Source of the DNA: Opitutaceae bacterium
Lineage (GTDB): Bacteria > Verrucomicrobiota > Verrucomicrobiia > Opitutales > Opitutaceae
Assembly (NCBI GenBank): GCA_025457685.1
Contig: JALOTV010000010.1
Location: 1-32,094 of the forward strand
Direction of reading: 5' to 3'
Length of the DNA: 32,094 nt
Both the position numbers and the translations under genes were made by a program. The notes below the pieces were generated by a model. That model did no database searches and had not been told where the DNA came from. It was given only the letters and a program-made list of their open reading frames with translations. This document shows positions 1 through 8,700 of the stretch, in pieces; the first letter of the stretch is position 1, and each line of letters begins with the position of its first letter.

Positions 1-1412
1 ACGTCGGAGATCTCGGCGGCGGAGGCGCGGCGGAGACGGTCGATGTCGCCGAAGCGCTCCATGAGGGCGGCGCGGCGCACGGGGCCGAGGCCGGGAAAAT
101 CGTCGAGCACGGACTCGCGGATTTTTTGCGAGCGGAGGTCGGCGTTGTAGGTGTTGGCGAAGCGGTGGGCCTCGTCGCGCAGGCGCTGGAGGAGGTGGAG
201 CGCGGGGGAGTTGAGCGGGAGATTCAGGGGCGTGCGCTCGTCGGGGAAGATGATGGTCTCGTGTTTCTTCGCGAGGCCGATGAGGGCGGGCGGGGTGAGG
301 TCGAGGGCGTAGAAGGCCTTGAGCGCGGCGCCGATCTGGCCGCGGCCGCCGTCGATGACGACGAGGTCGGGGAAGGGTTTACCTTCTTCGGCGAGGCGGC
401 GGTAGCGACGGCCTACCACTTCCTCCATGGCGCGGAAGTCGTCATTGCCGATGAAGCTCTTGATCTGGAAACGGCGGTAGTGATTTTTGTCGGGCCGGCC
501 GTCGGCGAAGTGGACCATGGAGGCGACGCAGTAAGTGCCGCTGATGTGGGAGATGTCGAAACACTCCAGGGTGCGCGGGGCGGGGGAGAGGCCGAGGGCG
601 CGGCCGAGTTCGGCGGAGGCCTCCTCGTCGGCGGTGATGACGGGGTGGTCGCGCTCGAACTTGCGGGTTTTTTGCAGGGTCTTTTCGAGGGCGAAGACGA
701 TGTCGCGCAGCTCGGCGGCTTGTTCGAAGTTTTGTTTCTCGGCGGCGGCGGCCATCTCTTCGCGCAGGGTTTCGAGCCATTCGCGGGATTTGCCCTCGAG
801 GAAGGCGCAGGCGTCGTCCACGCGGGCGCGGTAGGTCTCGGGCGTGACGATGTTTTCGAGCGCGTAGATCTCTTGGCGCACGTCGTCGTAGAGTTGCCAG
901 CGTCCGTCGGGCAGGAGCTGCGGGGTGGCGTCGCCGAGGAGGATGCCGAACTGGCGGCGCATCTGGGCGAGGGTTTTGCGCAGGAGGCCGGAATGGGCGA
1001 AGGGGCCGAAGTAGCGGGCGCGGTCTTCCTTGCGCAGGCGGGTGAGGCGGAAGCGCGGGAGGGCCTCGGCGAGGTCCACGCGCACGAGCAGGAAGCGTTT
1101 GTCGTCGATGAAGTCGGTGTTGTAGCGGGGCTTCCACTGCTTGATGAGTTTGCCCTCGAGCAGGAGGGCCTCGGGTTCGGACTTCACCTCGATGGTGTCG
1201 AAGTCGTGGATGAGGCCGATGAGCGCGCGGATCTTCGGGTGAACCGTCATGGCGCGCGACGGGGTGAAGTAGGAGGAGACGCGCTTCTTGAGGGCCTTGG
1301 CTTTGCCCACGTAGAGAATGCGGCCGAGGCGGTCCTTCATGAGATAGACGCCGGGTTTGTCGGGCAGGCGCCGGACTTTCTCCTTCAGGTTTACTGGGTC
1401 GCTCGCTGGCAT
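1..1412 (-). CDS. uvrC: UvrABC system protein C (excinuclease subunit), 3' end cut by window edge
   Basis: UvrC makes both incisions around a UvrB-bound lesion in cytoplasmic nucleotide excision repair. The ORF track misses this gene because its stop lies outside the window. Reading from ATG at 1412 gives 470 residues. A GIY-YIG domain occupies about residues 15-95 (GVYLMKD, ILYVGKAKALKKR, EPEALLLEGKLIKQW). A UVR motif that binds UvrB lies at about 215-245 (EKQNFEQAAELRD). The RNase-H-like catalytic residues are visible as D286 (ECFDISH), D354 (VVIDGGRGQ) and H416 (RDEAHRF). A helix-hairpin-helix (FPGLGPVRRAALMERFG) begins before the edge. The stretch between the UVR motif and D286 is much shorter than in E. 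coli UvrC, where the first catalytic Asp is residue 399. The start is 38 bases from the divergent cinA start. The family call is secure; only the compactness is unusual. Confidence 0.96.
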   Translation of the reverse strand, partial: MPASDPVNLKEKVRRLPDKPGVYLMKDRLGRILYVGKAKALKKRVSSYFTPSRAMTVHPKIRALIGLIHDFDTIEVKSEPEALLLEGKLIKQWKPRYNTDFIDDKRFLLVRVDLAEALPRFRLTRLRKEDRARYFGPFAHSGLLRKTLAQMRRQFGILLGDATPQLLPDGRWQLYDDVRQEIYALENIVTPETYRARVDDACAFLEGKSREWLETLREEMAAAAEKQNFEQAAELRDIVFALEKTLQKTRKFERDHPVITADEEASAELGRALGLSPAPRTLECFDISHISGTYCVASMVHFADGRPDKNHYRRFQIKSFIGNDDFRAMEEVVGRRYRRLAEEGKPFPDLVVIDGGRGQIGAALKAFYALDLTPPALIGLAKKHETIIFPDERTPLNLPLNSPALHLLQRLRDEAHRFANTYNADLRSQKIRESVLDDFPGLGPVRRAALMERFGDIDRLRRASAAEISD

Positions 1413-1450
1413 TTTCGAAAAGAGTCACCAAGGTGAAGGGTTCGCAACGT

Positions 1451-2812
1451 ATGGTTTCCAGTTCTGACACGTCCTCCGGTCTTTCCTCGCCCACGCCGCC
1501 CCGCGCGGCGCGTTATGAACTCATCACGCTTGGAGACGAATTGTTGCTAGGGCTGACGGCGAACAGCCACCTGACCTTCATCGGCGCGGCGCTGGGCCGA
1601 CGCGGGGTGATCCTGGGGCGCAACGTCACCATCACCGACGAGGCCGACGCGATCGCCGCGCAGTTTCGCGAAAGCTGGGCGCGGAGCGACGTCATCATTA
1701 CCACCGGCGGGCTCGGGCCGACCTGCGACGACCGCACGCGCGAGGTGATCGCCGGCGTGCTGGGCCAGGAGCTTGTATTTGAAGAGTCGATACGCGAGGC
1801 GATCGAGGCGCGTTTCGCCCGCATGGGGCGCAAGATGACGGAGAATAACCTCAAGCAGGCCTACCGTTTCTCACGCGGCGAGGTGTTGCCCAACGCCAAT
1901 GGCACCGCGCCCGGGCTTTGGGTGGAACAGGATGGCAAGGTGTTGGTGATGTTGCCCGGTCCGCCGAATGAGCTGCACCCAATGTTCACCGAGCAGGTGT
2001 TGCCCAAGCTAGCGGCGCTCGGGTTGGTGGCGGCCAAGGAGGCCTACGTGCAGGTGCGCACGGCGGGTATCGGCGAGAGCGCGCTGGAGATGCGCCTGCA
2101 GCCGCTGCTGGCGCCGTTTGGGGACGCGTTGAGCATCGCGTTTTGCGCGCATCAGGGGCAGGTCGACATGCGCTTGAGTTCGCCCTCGGGTGCGCTGGAC
2201 GAAGCCGCGCTGGACGAGCTCGCGCAGAAGTGCGCGGGGGCGCTCGGAGACGACTTCTTATGTTTCGGGCACGACTCGCTGGCGAAGGTGTGCGCGGATC
2301 TGCTGCGCGCGGGCGAGCACACGCTGGCGGTTGCGGAGACGGCGACGGGCGGGCTGCTGGCCAACTCGTTTACGGACATCGCGGGGGCCTCTAAGTTTTT
2401 TGCGGGCGGCTGCGTGTGCTACTCGAACGAGTCTAAGATGCAGCTGCTGGACGTGCCGGAGGACATCCTTATGCAACACGGCGCGGTGTCGGCGGAGAAC
2501 GCGGTCGCGATGGCGGCGGGCGTGGCCGAGCGGCTCGGAGCCGACTACGGTTTGGCGGTGACGGGTTTCGCGGGGCCGTGCGGCGGCACGAAGGAGAACC
2601 CGGTGGGCACCATTTTCCTGGCGCTCTACACGCCCGAGGGCGTGTGGTCGCGGCGCTTGAGCCAATCGGGACCGCGCTCCTCGGTGAAGCAGCGGGCGGT
2701 CAACGGAGCGTTGGACTGGTTGCGACGCGAGTTGGTGCGCGCGAAACGAGGCGGCACCCGCGCCCCCTTCGGCGGTGGCGACACCGCGACCAGGCACGCA
2801 CCTGGAGGCTGA
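1451..2812 (+). CDS. cinA: CinA family protein (MoCF-like domain plus NMN-deamidase-like domain)
   Basis: This is a two-domain CinA protein of 453 aa. The N-terminal MoCF-like domain (about residues 17-190) carries ELITLGDELLLG, TTGGLGPTCDDRT and LPGPPNELHPMF. In the family it is linked to ADP-ribose or related pyrophosphatase activity. The C-terminal PncC-like domain (from about 280) normally deamidates nicotinamide mononucleotide in pyridine-nucleotide salvage. The usual AESCTGG motif reads AETATGG here (residues 295-301), so the family serine is a threonine; the downstream YSNESK is kept. The ATG at 1451 is preferred over the GTG at 1433 because AAGGTGAAGG lies just upstream of it and the extra residues are not family-like. 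The gene is divergent from uvrC and convergent with purC, with a 43-base gap. The C-terminal tail after the last helix is Gly/Arg-rich and probably disordered. Confidence 0.93.
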   Translation: MVSSSDTSSGLSSPTPPRAARYELITLGDELLLGLTANSHLTFIGAALGRRGVILGRNVTITDEADAIAAQFRESWARSDVIITTGGLGPTCDDRTREVIAGVLGQELVFEESIREAIEARFARMGRKMTENNLKQAYRFSRGEVLPNANGTAPGLWVEQDGKVLVMLPGPPNELHPMFTEQVLPKLAALGLVAAKEAYVQVRTAGIGESALEMRLQPLLAPFGDALSIAFCAHQGQVDMRLSSPSGALDEAALDELAQKCAGALGDDFLCFGHDSLAKVCADLLRAGEHTLAVAETATGGLLANSFTDIAGASKFFAGGCVCYSNESKMQLLDVPEDILMQHGAVSAENAVAMAAGVAERLGADYGLAVTGFAGPCGGTKENPVGTIFLALYTPEGVWSRRLSQSGPRSSVKQRAVNGALDWLRRELVRAKRGGTRAPFGGGDTATRHAPGG

Positions 2813-2855
2813 GGCCCGGCGAGTGTCTAGTGCCGCAATCGCGTGCCGCCTGTGA

Positions 2856-3770
2856 TCAACCGAGCAGGTTGCGCAGGGCTTGAAGGTATTTGTCGCGGGT
2901 GCGTGAAATCACTTCGGCAGGCAACGCGGGTGCGGGTGGCTGCTGGTTCCATTTCAAGGCGAGCAGGTGATCGCGCACGAACTGTTTGTCGTAGCTCGGA
3001 GGCGAGCAGTCGGGACGATAGTCGGCGGCAGGCCAGTAGCGGGAGGAATCGGGCGTGAGCACTTCGTCGATGAGCACGAGTTTGCCCGAGGCATCGGTGC
3101 CGAACTCGAACTTGGTGTCGGCGAGGATCATGCTGGCTCGGGCGGCGGTGTCGTGGCCAAATGAATACAGGGCGAGGCTGGTGGCCTTGACCGGCTCGTA
3201 GAGGGCGGGGCCGACGATGGCGGCGCCCTGGGCGTCGTCGATGGGGGCGTCGTGCTCGCCCTTGGGGGCCTTGGTGGTGGGGGTGAAAAGCGGGGCGGGC
3301 AGGCGGTCGGCTTGGCGCAGGCCGACGGGCAGGCGGTGGCCGCAGACCACGCCGGTCTTTTGGTAGGAGGACCAGCCGCTGCCGACGAGGTAGCCGCGCA
3401 CCACGCACTCGATGGCGAGGGGTTTTAATTTGCGCACGATCATGGAGCGCAGTTGCAGGTCGCGGTCGGTGATGCCGCGGCGGGCGAACTCGGCGTCTTG
3501 ATCGGGCAGGAGGTGATTCTCGATCAGGCCGGCGGTGCGGGCGAACCACCAGTGGCTCATCTGGGTGAGCAGGATGCCTTTGCCGGGGATGCCGTCGGGC
3601 AGGATGACGTCGAAGGCGGAAAGGCGGTCGGTGGCGACGAGCAGGAGGGCGTCGCCGAGATCGAAGATTTCGCGGACCTTGCCCGAGGCGATCTTGGGGA
3701 AAGGCAGGCCGTCGATGGACGTGCGGGCCTGGGCGGGAAGGGCGGCGGCGATCTCGGAGGTGGTGAGCAT
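2856..3770 (-). CDS. purC: Phosphoribosylaminoimidazole-succinocarboxamide synthase (SAICAR synthetase)
   Basis: PurC joins CAIR and aspartate with ATP hydrolysis to make SAICAR in cytoplasmic de novo purine synthesis. The 304-aa product is about the size of the longer, yeast ADE1-like form. Recognisable stretches in order are SGKVREIFDLGD (ATP-binding N-lobe), ATDRLSAFDVILPDGIPGKG, ECVVRGYLVGSGW, ILADTKFEFG and LIDEVLTPDSSRYW, the last two being hallmark signatures. The ORF track starts at a TTG at 3815. The ATG at 3770 is preferred because it places the conserved N-lobe (SIDGLPFPKI) at a normal distance; neither start has a clear Shine-Dalgarno. It follows the response regulator by about 90 bases on the same strand, so cotranscription is possible but unproven. 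Confidence 0.95.
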   Translation of the reverse strand: MLTTSEIAAALPAQARTSIDGLPFPKIASGKVREIFDLGDALLLVATDRLSAFDVILPDGIPGKGILLTQMSHWWFARTAGLIENHLLPDQDAEFARRGITDRDLQLRSMIVRKLKPLAIECVVRGYLVGSGWSSYQKTGVVCGHRLPVGLRQADRLPAPLFTPTTKAPKGEHDAPIDDAQGAAIVGPALYEPVKATSLALYSFGHDTAARASMILADTKFEFGTDASGKLVLIDEVLTPDSSRYWPAADYRPDCSPPSYDKQFVRDHLLALKWNQQPPAPALPAEVISRTRDKYLQALRNLLG

Positions 3771-3847
3771 GGACGAGGAGTCGAAGGGCAGGGGAGTGCC
3801 GCAGTCATCCCGCAAGGGAAAGGAAAAATCCGGGTGCGCGTATCGTC

Positions 3848-3867
3848 CGTCCTGCGCGCTCAGGACG
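3848..3867 (-). terminator. Perfect 7-bp inverted repeat at the 3' end of the response-regulator gene
   Basis: CGTCCTG and CAGGACG form a perfect 7-bp stem with a 6-base loop, overlapping the stop of the minus-strand response regulator. A T-run in the minus-strand sense (ATTTTTCC) lies only about 15-20 bases further on, so this is not a canonical intrinsic terminator. It could still be a partial terminator or a processing hairpin between the regulator and purC. Confidence 0.3.
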
Positions 3868-4501
3868 CCAACTGCCGACGGGTGAAGCCCTTTTCGATCG
3901 CGTAGCGGATGAGTTGGGGGGTCGATTTCAGGTCGAGTTTCGCCATGATGTTGTGCCGGTGATTGCGCACCGTGCGGGGGCTCAGGCCCAACTGGGTGGC
4001 AATTTCTTCGTTGGTTTTACCATAACCGAGGTGGCCAAGTAGTTCCATTTCCCTTTCGGATAGGATCTTGTCGAAGGATTTTGCGTCGGCTCGCATGCGA
4101 GCACGCGCCTGGTGGACGCTGGCGCTGGCGTAAAATTCTCCGGCGAGAACGTTGCGCATCGCCTCGTGAAGCAGGTCCAAGGTTTGGAGGTTTTTGTCCA
4201 CAAATCCGTTCACACCCGCCGCGAACGCCCTATGCAGGGTGTATTCGTCCGTGTGGGAAGATAGGGCCAGTAGCTTTATCTCGGGCGAGAGCGTGCGCAG
4301 GGCGGGTGCCAGCTCGAGCCCATCGCCATCCGGCAGCACGACGTCGAGGAGCACCAAATCGGGGAGATGCAGTCGACAGAGTGCTAGTCCCTCGCCCACC
4401 GTATCCGCCGCATGGATAGTGGCATCCGGGTAGGTCTGGCGGCAGGTCATGACCAGCAGCTCCCGGATCAAGGTTTGGTCTTCGATGATGACGAGCTTCA
4501 T
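3860..4501 (-). CDS. NarL/FixJ-family response regulator (receiver plus LuxR-type HTH)
   Basis: This is a 213-aa DNA-binding response regulator. The receiver domain (about residues 1-120) has the acidic pair IIEDQ near the N-terminus, the phospho-acceptor Asp at residue 53 in LVLLDVVLPDGDG, and the conserved Lys in GFVDKNLQ. The C-terminal LuxR/NarL helix-turn-helix (about 145-205) has LSEREMELLGHLGYGKTNEE and LGLSPRTVRNHRHNIMAKL. Phosphorylation by a partner kinase normally drives dimerisation and promoter binding. The ATG at 4501 is chosen over a GTG two codons upstream at 4507. The gene is 65 bases downstream of the receiver-Hpt gene on the same strand, so the two are probably cotranscribed. 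No histidine kinase lies nearby. Control of the divergent surface-protein operon is a reasonable inference, not shown. Confidence 0.92.
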   Translation of the reverse strand: MKLVIIEDQTLIRELLVMTCRQTYPDATIHAADTVGEGLALCRLHLPDLVLLDVVLPDGDGLELAPALRTLSPEIKLLALSSHTDEYTLHRAFAAGVNGFVDKNLQTLDLLHEAMRNVLAGEFYASASVHQARARMRADAKSFDKILSEREMELLGHLGYGKTNEEIATQLGLSPRTVRNHRHNIMAKLDLKSTPQLIRYAIEKGFTRRQLAS

Positions 4502-4566
4502 GGACACATAGGAGAGCGAGGGGGCAAGGGGAGGAGCGCGTTCTCGCGCACGGACAAACCAAGTGA

Positions 4567-5292
4567 TCAGGACGTCGTGTTGCCGGGGTTGGCCGAGGTT
4601 GTGCGCGATACCCCGAGGCAGGTGTCGAGGGCGGCCAACTCGTCTCGTATGGGGCGACCGAGGCGCAGTTGCTCGGCCAAGTGGCGAGCCGCCTCGTGGA
4701 TGGAAAGCGCTCCCACCATCCCCGAGAGCGATACGAGATTATGCAAGGCCCTCAGGGCGGATTCTTTGTGGCCCTCGCTCATGGCTTGGCCAAATTTCAC
4801 ACGCTCGGCGGCAAATTGCTCCTGACTGCGCCCGACCAACAGACGACGTGTGGCCTTTTGCTCGCTAACCATTTCCGGAAAATTGGGGCCGATTGCTCCC
4901 GTGGGCGCCGAAACCACGCGGGAAAGGATTTCTTTCAACTGTATGTTGGTAAATCCTTTGTGTAGTATGCCGGAAATCCCCAGGCGCAGGCAAGTCGCGC
5001 GGGTATCCGGGCTGTCATCCGAGGTGATCGCGATAACCGGCGGAGCCTCGCGTCTGCCAAGGATGGTCTTGGCGAGTTCGGCACCACTCAGGCCCGGCAG
5101 GTTCCAATCCACACACACGAGGTGAACGGTTTCTTGGTCCAGCCTTCGCAAGGCCTCCTCCCCGTCCAAAGCCTGAACCACGCGATAGCCCAGTTGCCGC
5201 AAGGCCACTGCGACAAACACCCGATCCAGCAGCACATCGTCGACGACAAGGGCGGTCAAAGCGGGGTTTCTTTCGCGATTCATGGGCGTCAT
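4567..5292 (-). CDS. Receiver domain plus Hpt-like domain protein
   Basis: The 241-aa protein begins with a CheY-like receiver: VVDD at residues 16-19, phospho-acceptor D62 in CVDWNLPGLSG, ITSDDS, and K112 in ILHKGF. The C-terminal third (about 155-225) is mostly helical in appearance and contains RALHNLVSLSGMVGA. There H184 sits where histidine-phosphotransfer (Hpt) domains carry their phosphorylated His (AHxLKGxxxxxGA), although the usual Lys is Val. This would allow intramolecular or intermolecular phosphorelay without a kinase domain. It lies directly upstream of the NarL-type regulator, a plausible phosphorelay partner. The receiver call is secure; the Hpt call is likely but rests on one motif. 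The start is the ATG at 5292; an in-frame ATG at 5283 is an alternative. Confidence 0.85.
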   Translation of the reverse strand: MTPMNRERNPALTALVVDDVLLDRVFVAVALRQLGYRVVQALDGEEALRRLDQETVHLVCVDWNLPGLSGAELAKTILGRREAPPVIAITSDDSPDTRATCLRLGISGILHKGFTNIQLKEILSRVVSAPTGAIGPNFPEMVSEQKATRRLLVGRSQEQFAAERVKFGQAMSEGHKESALRALHNLVSLSGMVGALSIHEAARHLAEQLRLGRPIRDELAALDTCLGVSRTTSANPGNTTS

Positions 5293-5765
5293 GACTGTCT
5301 GTGGGGACTTCCTGATGTTGAAATCAGCCCTCGCTCATCTGGTTAATCATCAGGTTTTAAACTCACCTCAGGCACGCCGGTAGGTTTCTGGTGAGGGGGT
5401 GCGTGGCGCGTGCGTCGCCTCGGAAATCATCGCCTCGGTGCGTCCTAATCCGAACCGCGAAAAAAGTCCGGCAAGGGCCGTGGTGGAGGCGGTGGGTTTG
5501 CTGGGGTCGGCGAAAGCGTAAAACATCGCGAGTTTTGACAAAAAATTGATGGACGTGCGATGCGATCCGCAACCCGGTAATAGGTGTGTTCATACTTATG
5601 CCATCATTATTAATAGGTAAATAATACCCTAAAATAGGCTGAATGCTCGGTGTAAAAAATTTGATAGGACTTTTGCCGGGGCGAGATGCTGGGGCTCGTC
5701 AATGCCTACGAATCAGGGTCTAACGTTACTTAACTGTTCGGGGCAGAGGCTCGTTCACCTATAAC
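5293..5765. promoter_or_regulatory. Divergent intergenic region with AT-rich core and iterated AATAGG motif
   Basis: These 473 bases separate the minus-strand regulator pair from the plus-strand surface operon and must hold both promoters. From about 5530 to 5730 the sequence is strikingly AT-richer than the rest of the window. A perfect -35-like TTGACA lies at 5535-5540, but no convincing -10 follows at 16-18 bases. AATAGG occurs three times on the plus strand (5579-5584, 5612-5617, 5633-5638); the first two copies extend to TAATAGGT. ATTATT (5606-5611) and AATAAT (5620-5625) form an inverted repeat around the middle copy. The 76-codon minus-strand ORF at 5363-5593 looks non-coding. No riboswitch or tRNA was recognised. 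No strong Shine-Dalgarno precedes the ATG at 5766. Confidence 0.5.
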
Positions 5766-8700
5766 ATGAAAAACCATCACCGCATCCCGACGCGGGCCAA
5801 GTGGCTACTGTCACTCGGCGCGCTGTTAGCGACCGGGGTTTCTTCCGTGTGGGCCTTTACGCCCGCCGGAACCGAGATCCGAAACCAATCGACGGCGACC
5901 TACTTGGACGCCGCCAACACGCCCCAAATCGCGACCTCCAACGAGGTCATCAACACCGTCGCTCCGCTTTACAGCGTGGTCGTCACGCCCAACGCGACCG
6001 GCGCCACCGGCTTCTTTGCCTACGACGGCACCCCCGCGCTTACCCAAGTTTCCGCGCCGGGCAATGTCGCCTACTACTCCTACATCCTCGAAAACACCGG
6101 TAACGCCCCGGATCGCTTCAACGCCGACGTGCGCGCCCGCGCCGCCGGTGGTGCCGTCATCGCGCCTTCGGCCGCCGGCATCGAGATTTACTACGACGCC
6201 AACGGCAACGGCTTCGTGGACGCCGGTGACGTCCTCTTGGACAACAGCACCGCCGGTTCCGCCGCCGCCACCCCGATCGTCAACCCCGGCCAGAAGATCC
6301 CTCTCGTCGTCGCGGTTCACACTCCCTCCTCCGCCACCGCCGCCCAGCGCATCGAGACCGATTTCCAGGTCACCGGCGTGACCGGCTCGGCCTCGGACGC
6401 CGCTTCCAACTGGAACCGCACCACCTTCGCCCCCGGCGTCGGCGTCGTCACCGCCTACAAGTCGGCTGACGTCACCTCCGTCGCCCCCGGCCGCCAGGAC
6501 GTCACCTACACCATCCAAGGCTCCAACACCGGCAGCGCCGCCGTCAGCTCGGTGATCTTCGCCACCGGCGTGGACACGTCCGGCGATGGCGCCGAAGACG
6601 TGGTCGAGGGTATCCTGATCGAGGACGAACTCGACATCACCAAGATCGATGTCGGCGCGAACTACGCCAACATCAACCCCAACACCACCGGCGGCCAGAT
6701 CAGCCCCTCGACCGCCATTCCGCTGTTCTGGGACGATGCCAACAGCCTCTGGACCGCGACCAAGCCCACCCAGGCCGCGTCCACCAGCGCCGGCGACATC
6801 GGGAAATACAAAATCGCGCTCTTCATCCCCGACGCCGACTCCGTCGATAACACCGGCAACGGCGCCTCCGATCCCGTGCTCTCGCCCGGCCAGAGCTACC
6901 GCATGTCCTTCACTGTGGACATCCGCGCAGGCATCACGGCCACGACCCTCGAGAACGAAGTGTCCGGTCAATACGTCTCCGGCGGCGTGACCCGCGACTT
7001 CGAGTCCAACATCCACATCATCGAGATCGGTGGCGACGCCAGCACCACCACGGTGGACGTCGAGCTGAGTCCCTACACCTTCCTGAACGGCACCACGGCC
7101 AACCTTTCGGCCATCACCAACGGCGCGAACCGCGGCGCGCTCGAGCACCCGGGCGTGGACGCCCTCGGCTTGAACGCCAGCGCCGACACCACCTCGGCCG
7201 GTTCCGAGACGGATGCCGACGCGCATCGCAACGCCGGCACCACCGTCACGTTCCCGCTCACGTTGACCAACCCCGTCGCCACTTCCAGCGCCACGGATGT
7301 GTTCAACATCAGCATCGTGTCGGGCGTTCCCTCCGGCTGGGTCGCCACCGTGTTCAAGGCTGACGGCATCACGCCTCTGGCCGATACCAACGGCGACAGC
7401 CGCCCCGACGTGGGCGAGGTCGTCCCGGGTGGGGTCGTTGACCTCGTGGTCAAGGTCGTCATCCCCGACAACAGCCCGGCCGTGCCCGCCGCATCCGTCA
7501 TCACGGTGCGCGCCACCTCGGTGAAACGGGACGCCAACACCACCGTCGTCGCCACCGACGACACGCTCCTGCGCATCCCCGAGGTTCGCCCCGCCGGCGT
7601 CGACATCGCCATCCGCGGCCAGGTCTCCGGCGACAACTCCGTCCAGACCGCCGGCGATGCCTCCGCCGATGACGACGACGATGCCACCGGCACCGCCGTC
7701 CAGCCCGGCTCCAACGTCGCCTTCGCCATCCAGGTGGCCAACATGCGTAACCGGCTCCAGAACGCCCCGCGCACCGCGGACGAGACCACCACCGCCGTGG
7801 ACACCTATCAGTTGTCCGTGACCAAGAACGGTCCCGTGGCCACCACCTTCGACGTCGTGCTCTTCCGCGACCTCAACGGCGACGGTGTGCTCGACGCTTC
7901 CGAGCTGAATCCGATCTCGGACACCGGCTTCCTCAGCCCGGTCGCCACCCTCACCGGCGCGCCCCTGGCTGTCGGCACCGCGAACCTGTTCAACCTCCTC
8001 GCCCGTGTCACCGTGCCGAGCGAGACCCCCGCCGGCGACTACTTCGTGGACGTCACCGCGACCTCGACCAACCGCTCCGCTCAGACCGACACCATGCGTT
8101 TGCTGGTCCGCGTCGTGGCCGCTCCGTCGATCTCGGTCATCCCCGACAACACCGCCACCGTCGTTCGCGGCGGCTCGGTGACCTTCAAGCACGTCGTGGT
8201 CAACACCGGTAACACCACCGGCACCGTCCAGCTCAGCACCGCGTTCCCCGCCGGCCTCTTCCCGACCGGCTACACCGCGGTGTTCGTCAGCGACACCGGC
8301 GCCATCCTCGGCACCGACGGCGTCACCTACGTGACCCCCAGCCTCGCCCCGAACCAGTCCCAGGAGTTCTACGTGCGCATCTTCGTGCCCGCGAACGCCT
8401 CGGTCGGCGCCACCGTGCCCCTGACCATCACTGGTAGCGGCACCGCCGGCGGCGCCACCCTCGGCGCGGCCACCGACGACGCCGTGGACATCATCACCGT
8501 GATCGACGGCAGCCTCGACCTCCAGAAGACCAACTCGCCCACCGGCGCCGTCCTCCCCGGCGGCACCATCGGCTACACCACGGTCTTCAAGAACCTCGGC
8601 GGCGCCAGCATCACCGACGTCGTCGTGTTTGACGCCATCCCCGCCAACTCGACGTTCGTCGCCGGCTCCCTCGCTGCCTCCGGTCTGCCCGCCGGCGTCA

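Noticed and set aside
126-1436. 436-codon plus-strand ORF and the 350-codon minus-strand ORF at 442-1494
   Set aside because: Both are out-of-frame shadows of uvrC, whose true frame is absent from the track because its stop is outside the window.
5363-5593. 76-codon minus-strand ORF in the divergent intergenic region
   Set aside because: No recognisable motif or ribosome binding site, composition unlike neighbours; better explained as regulatory DNA.
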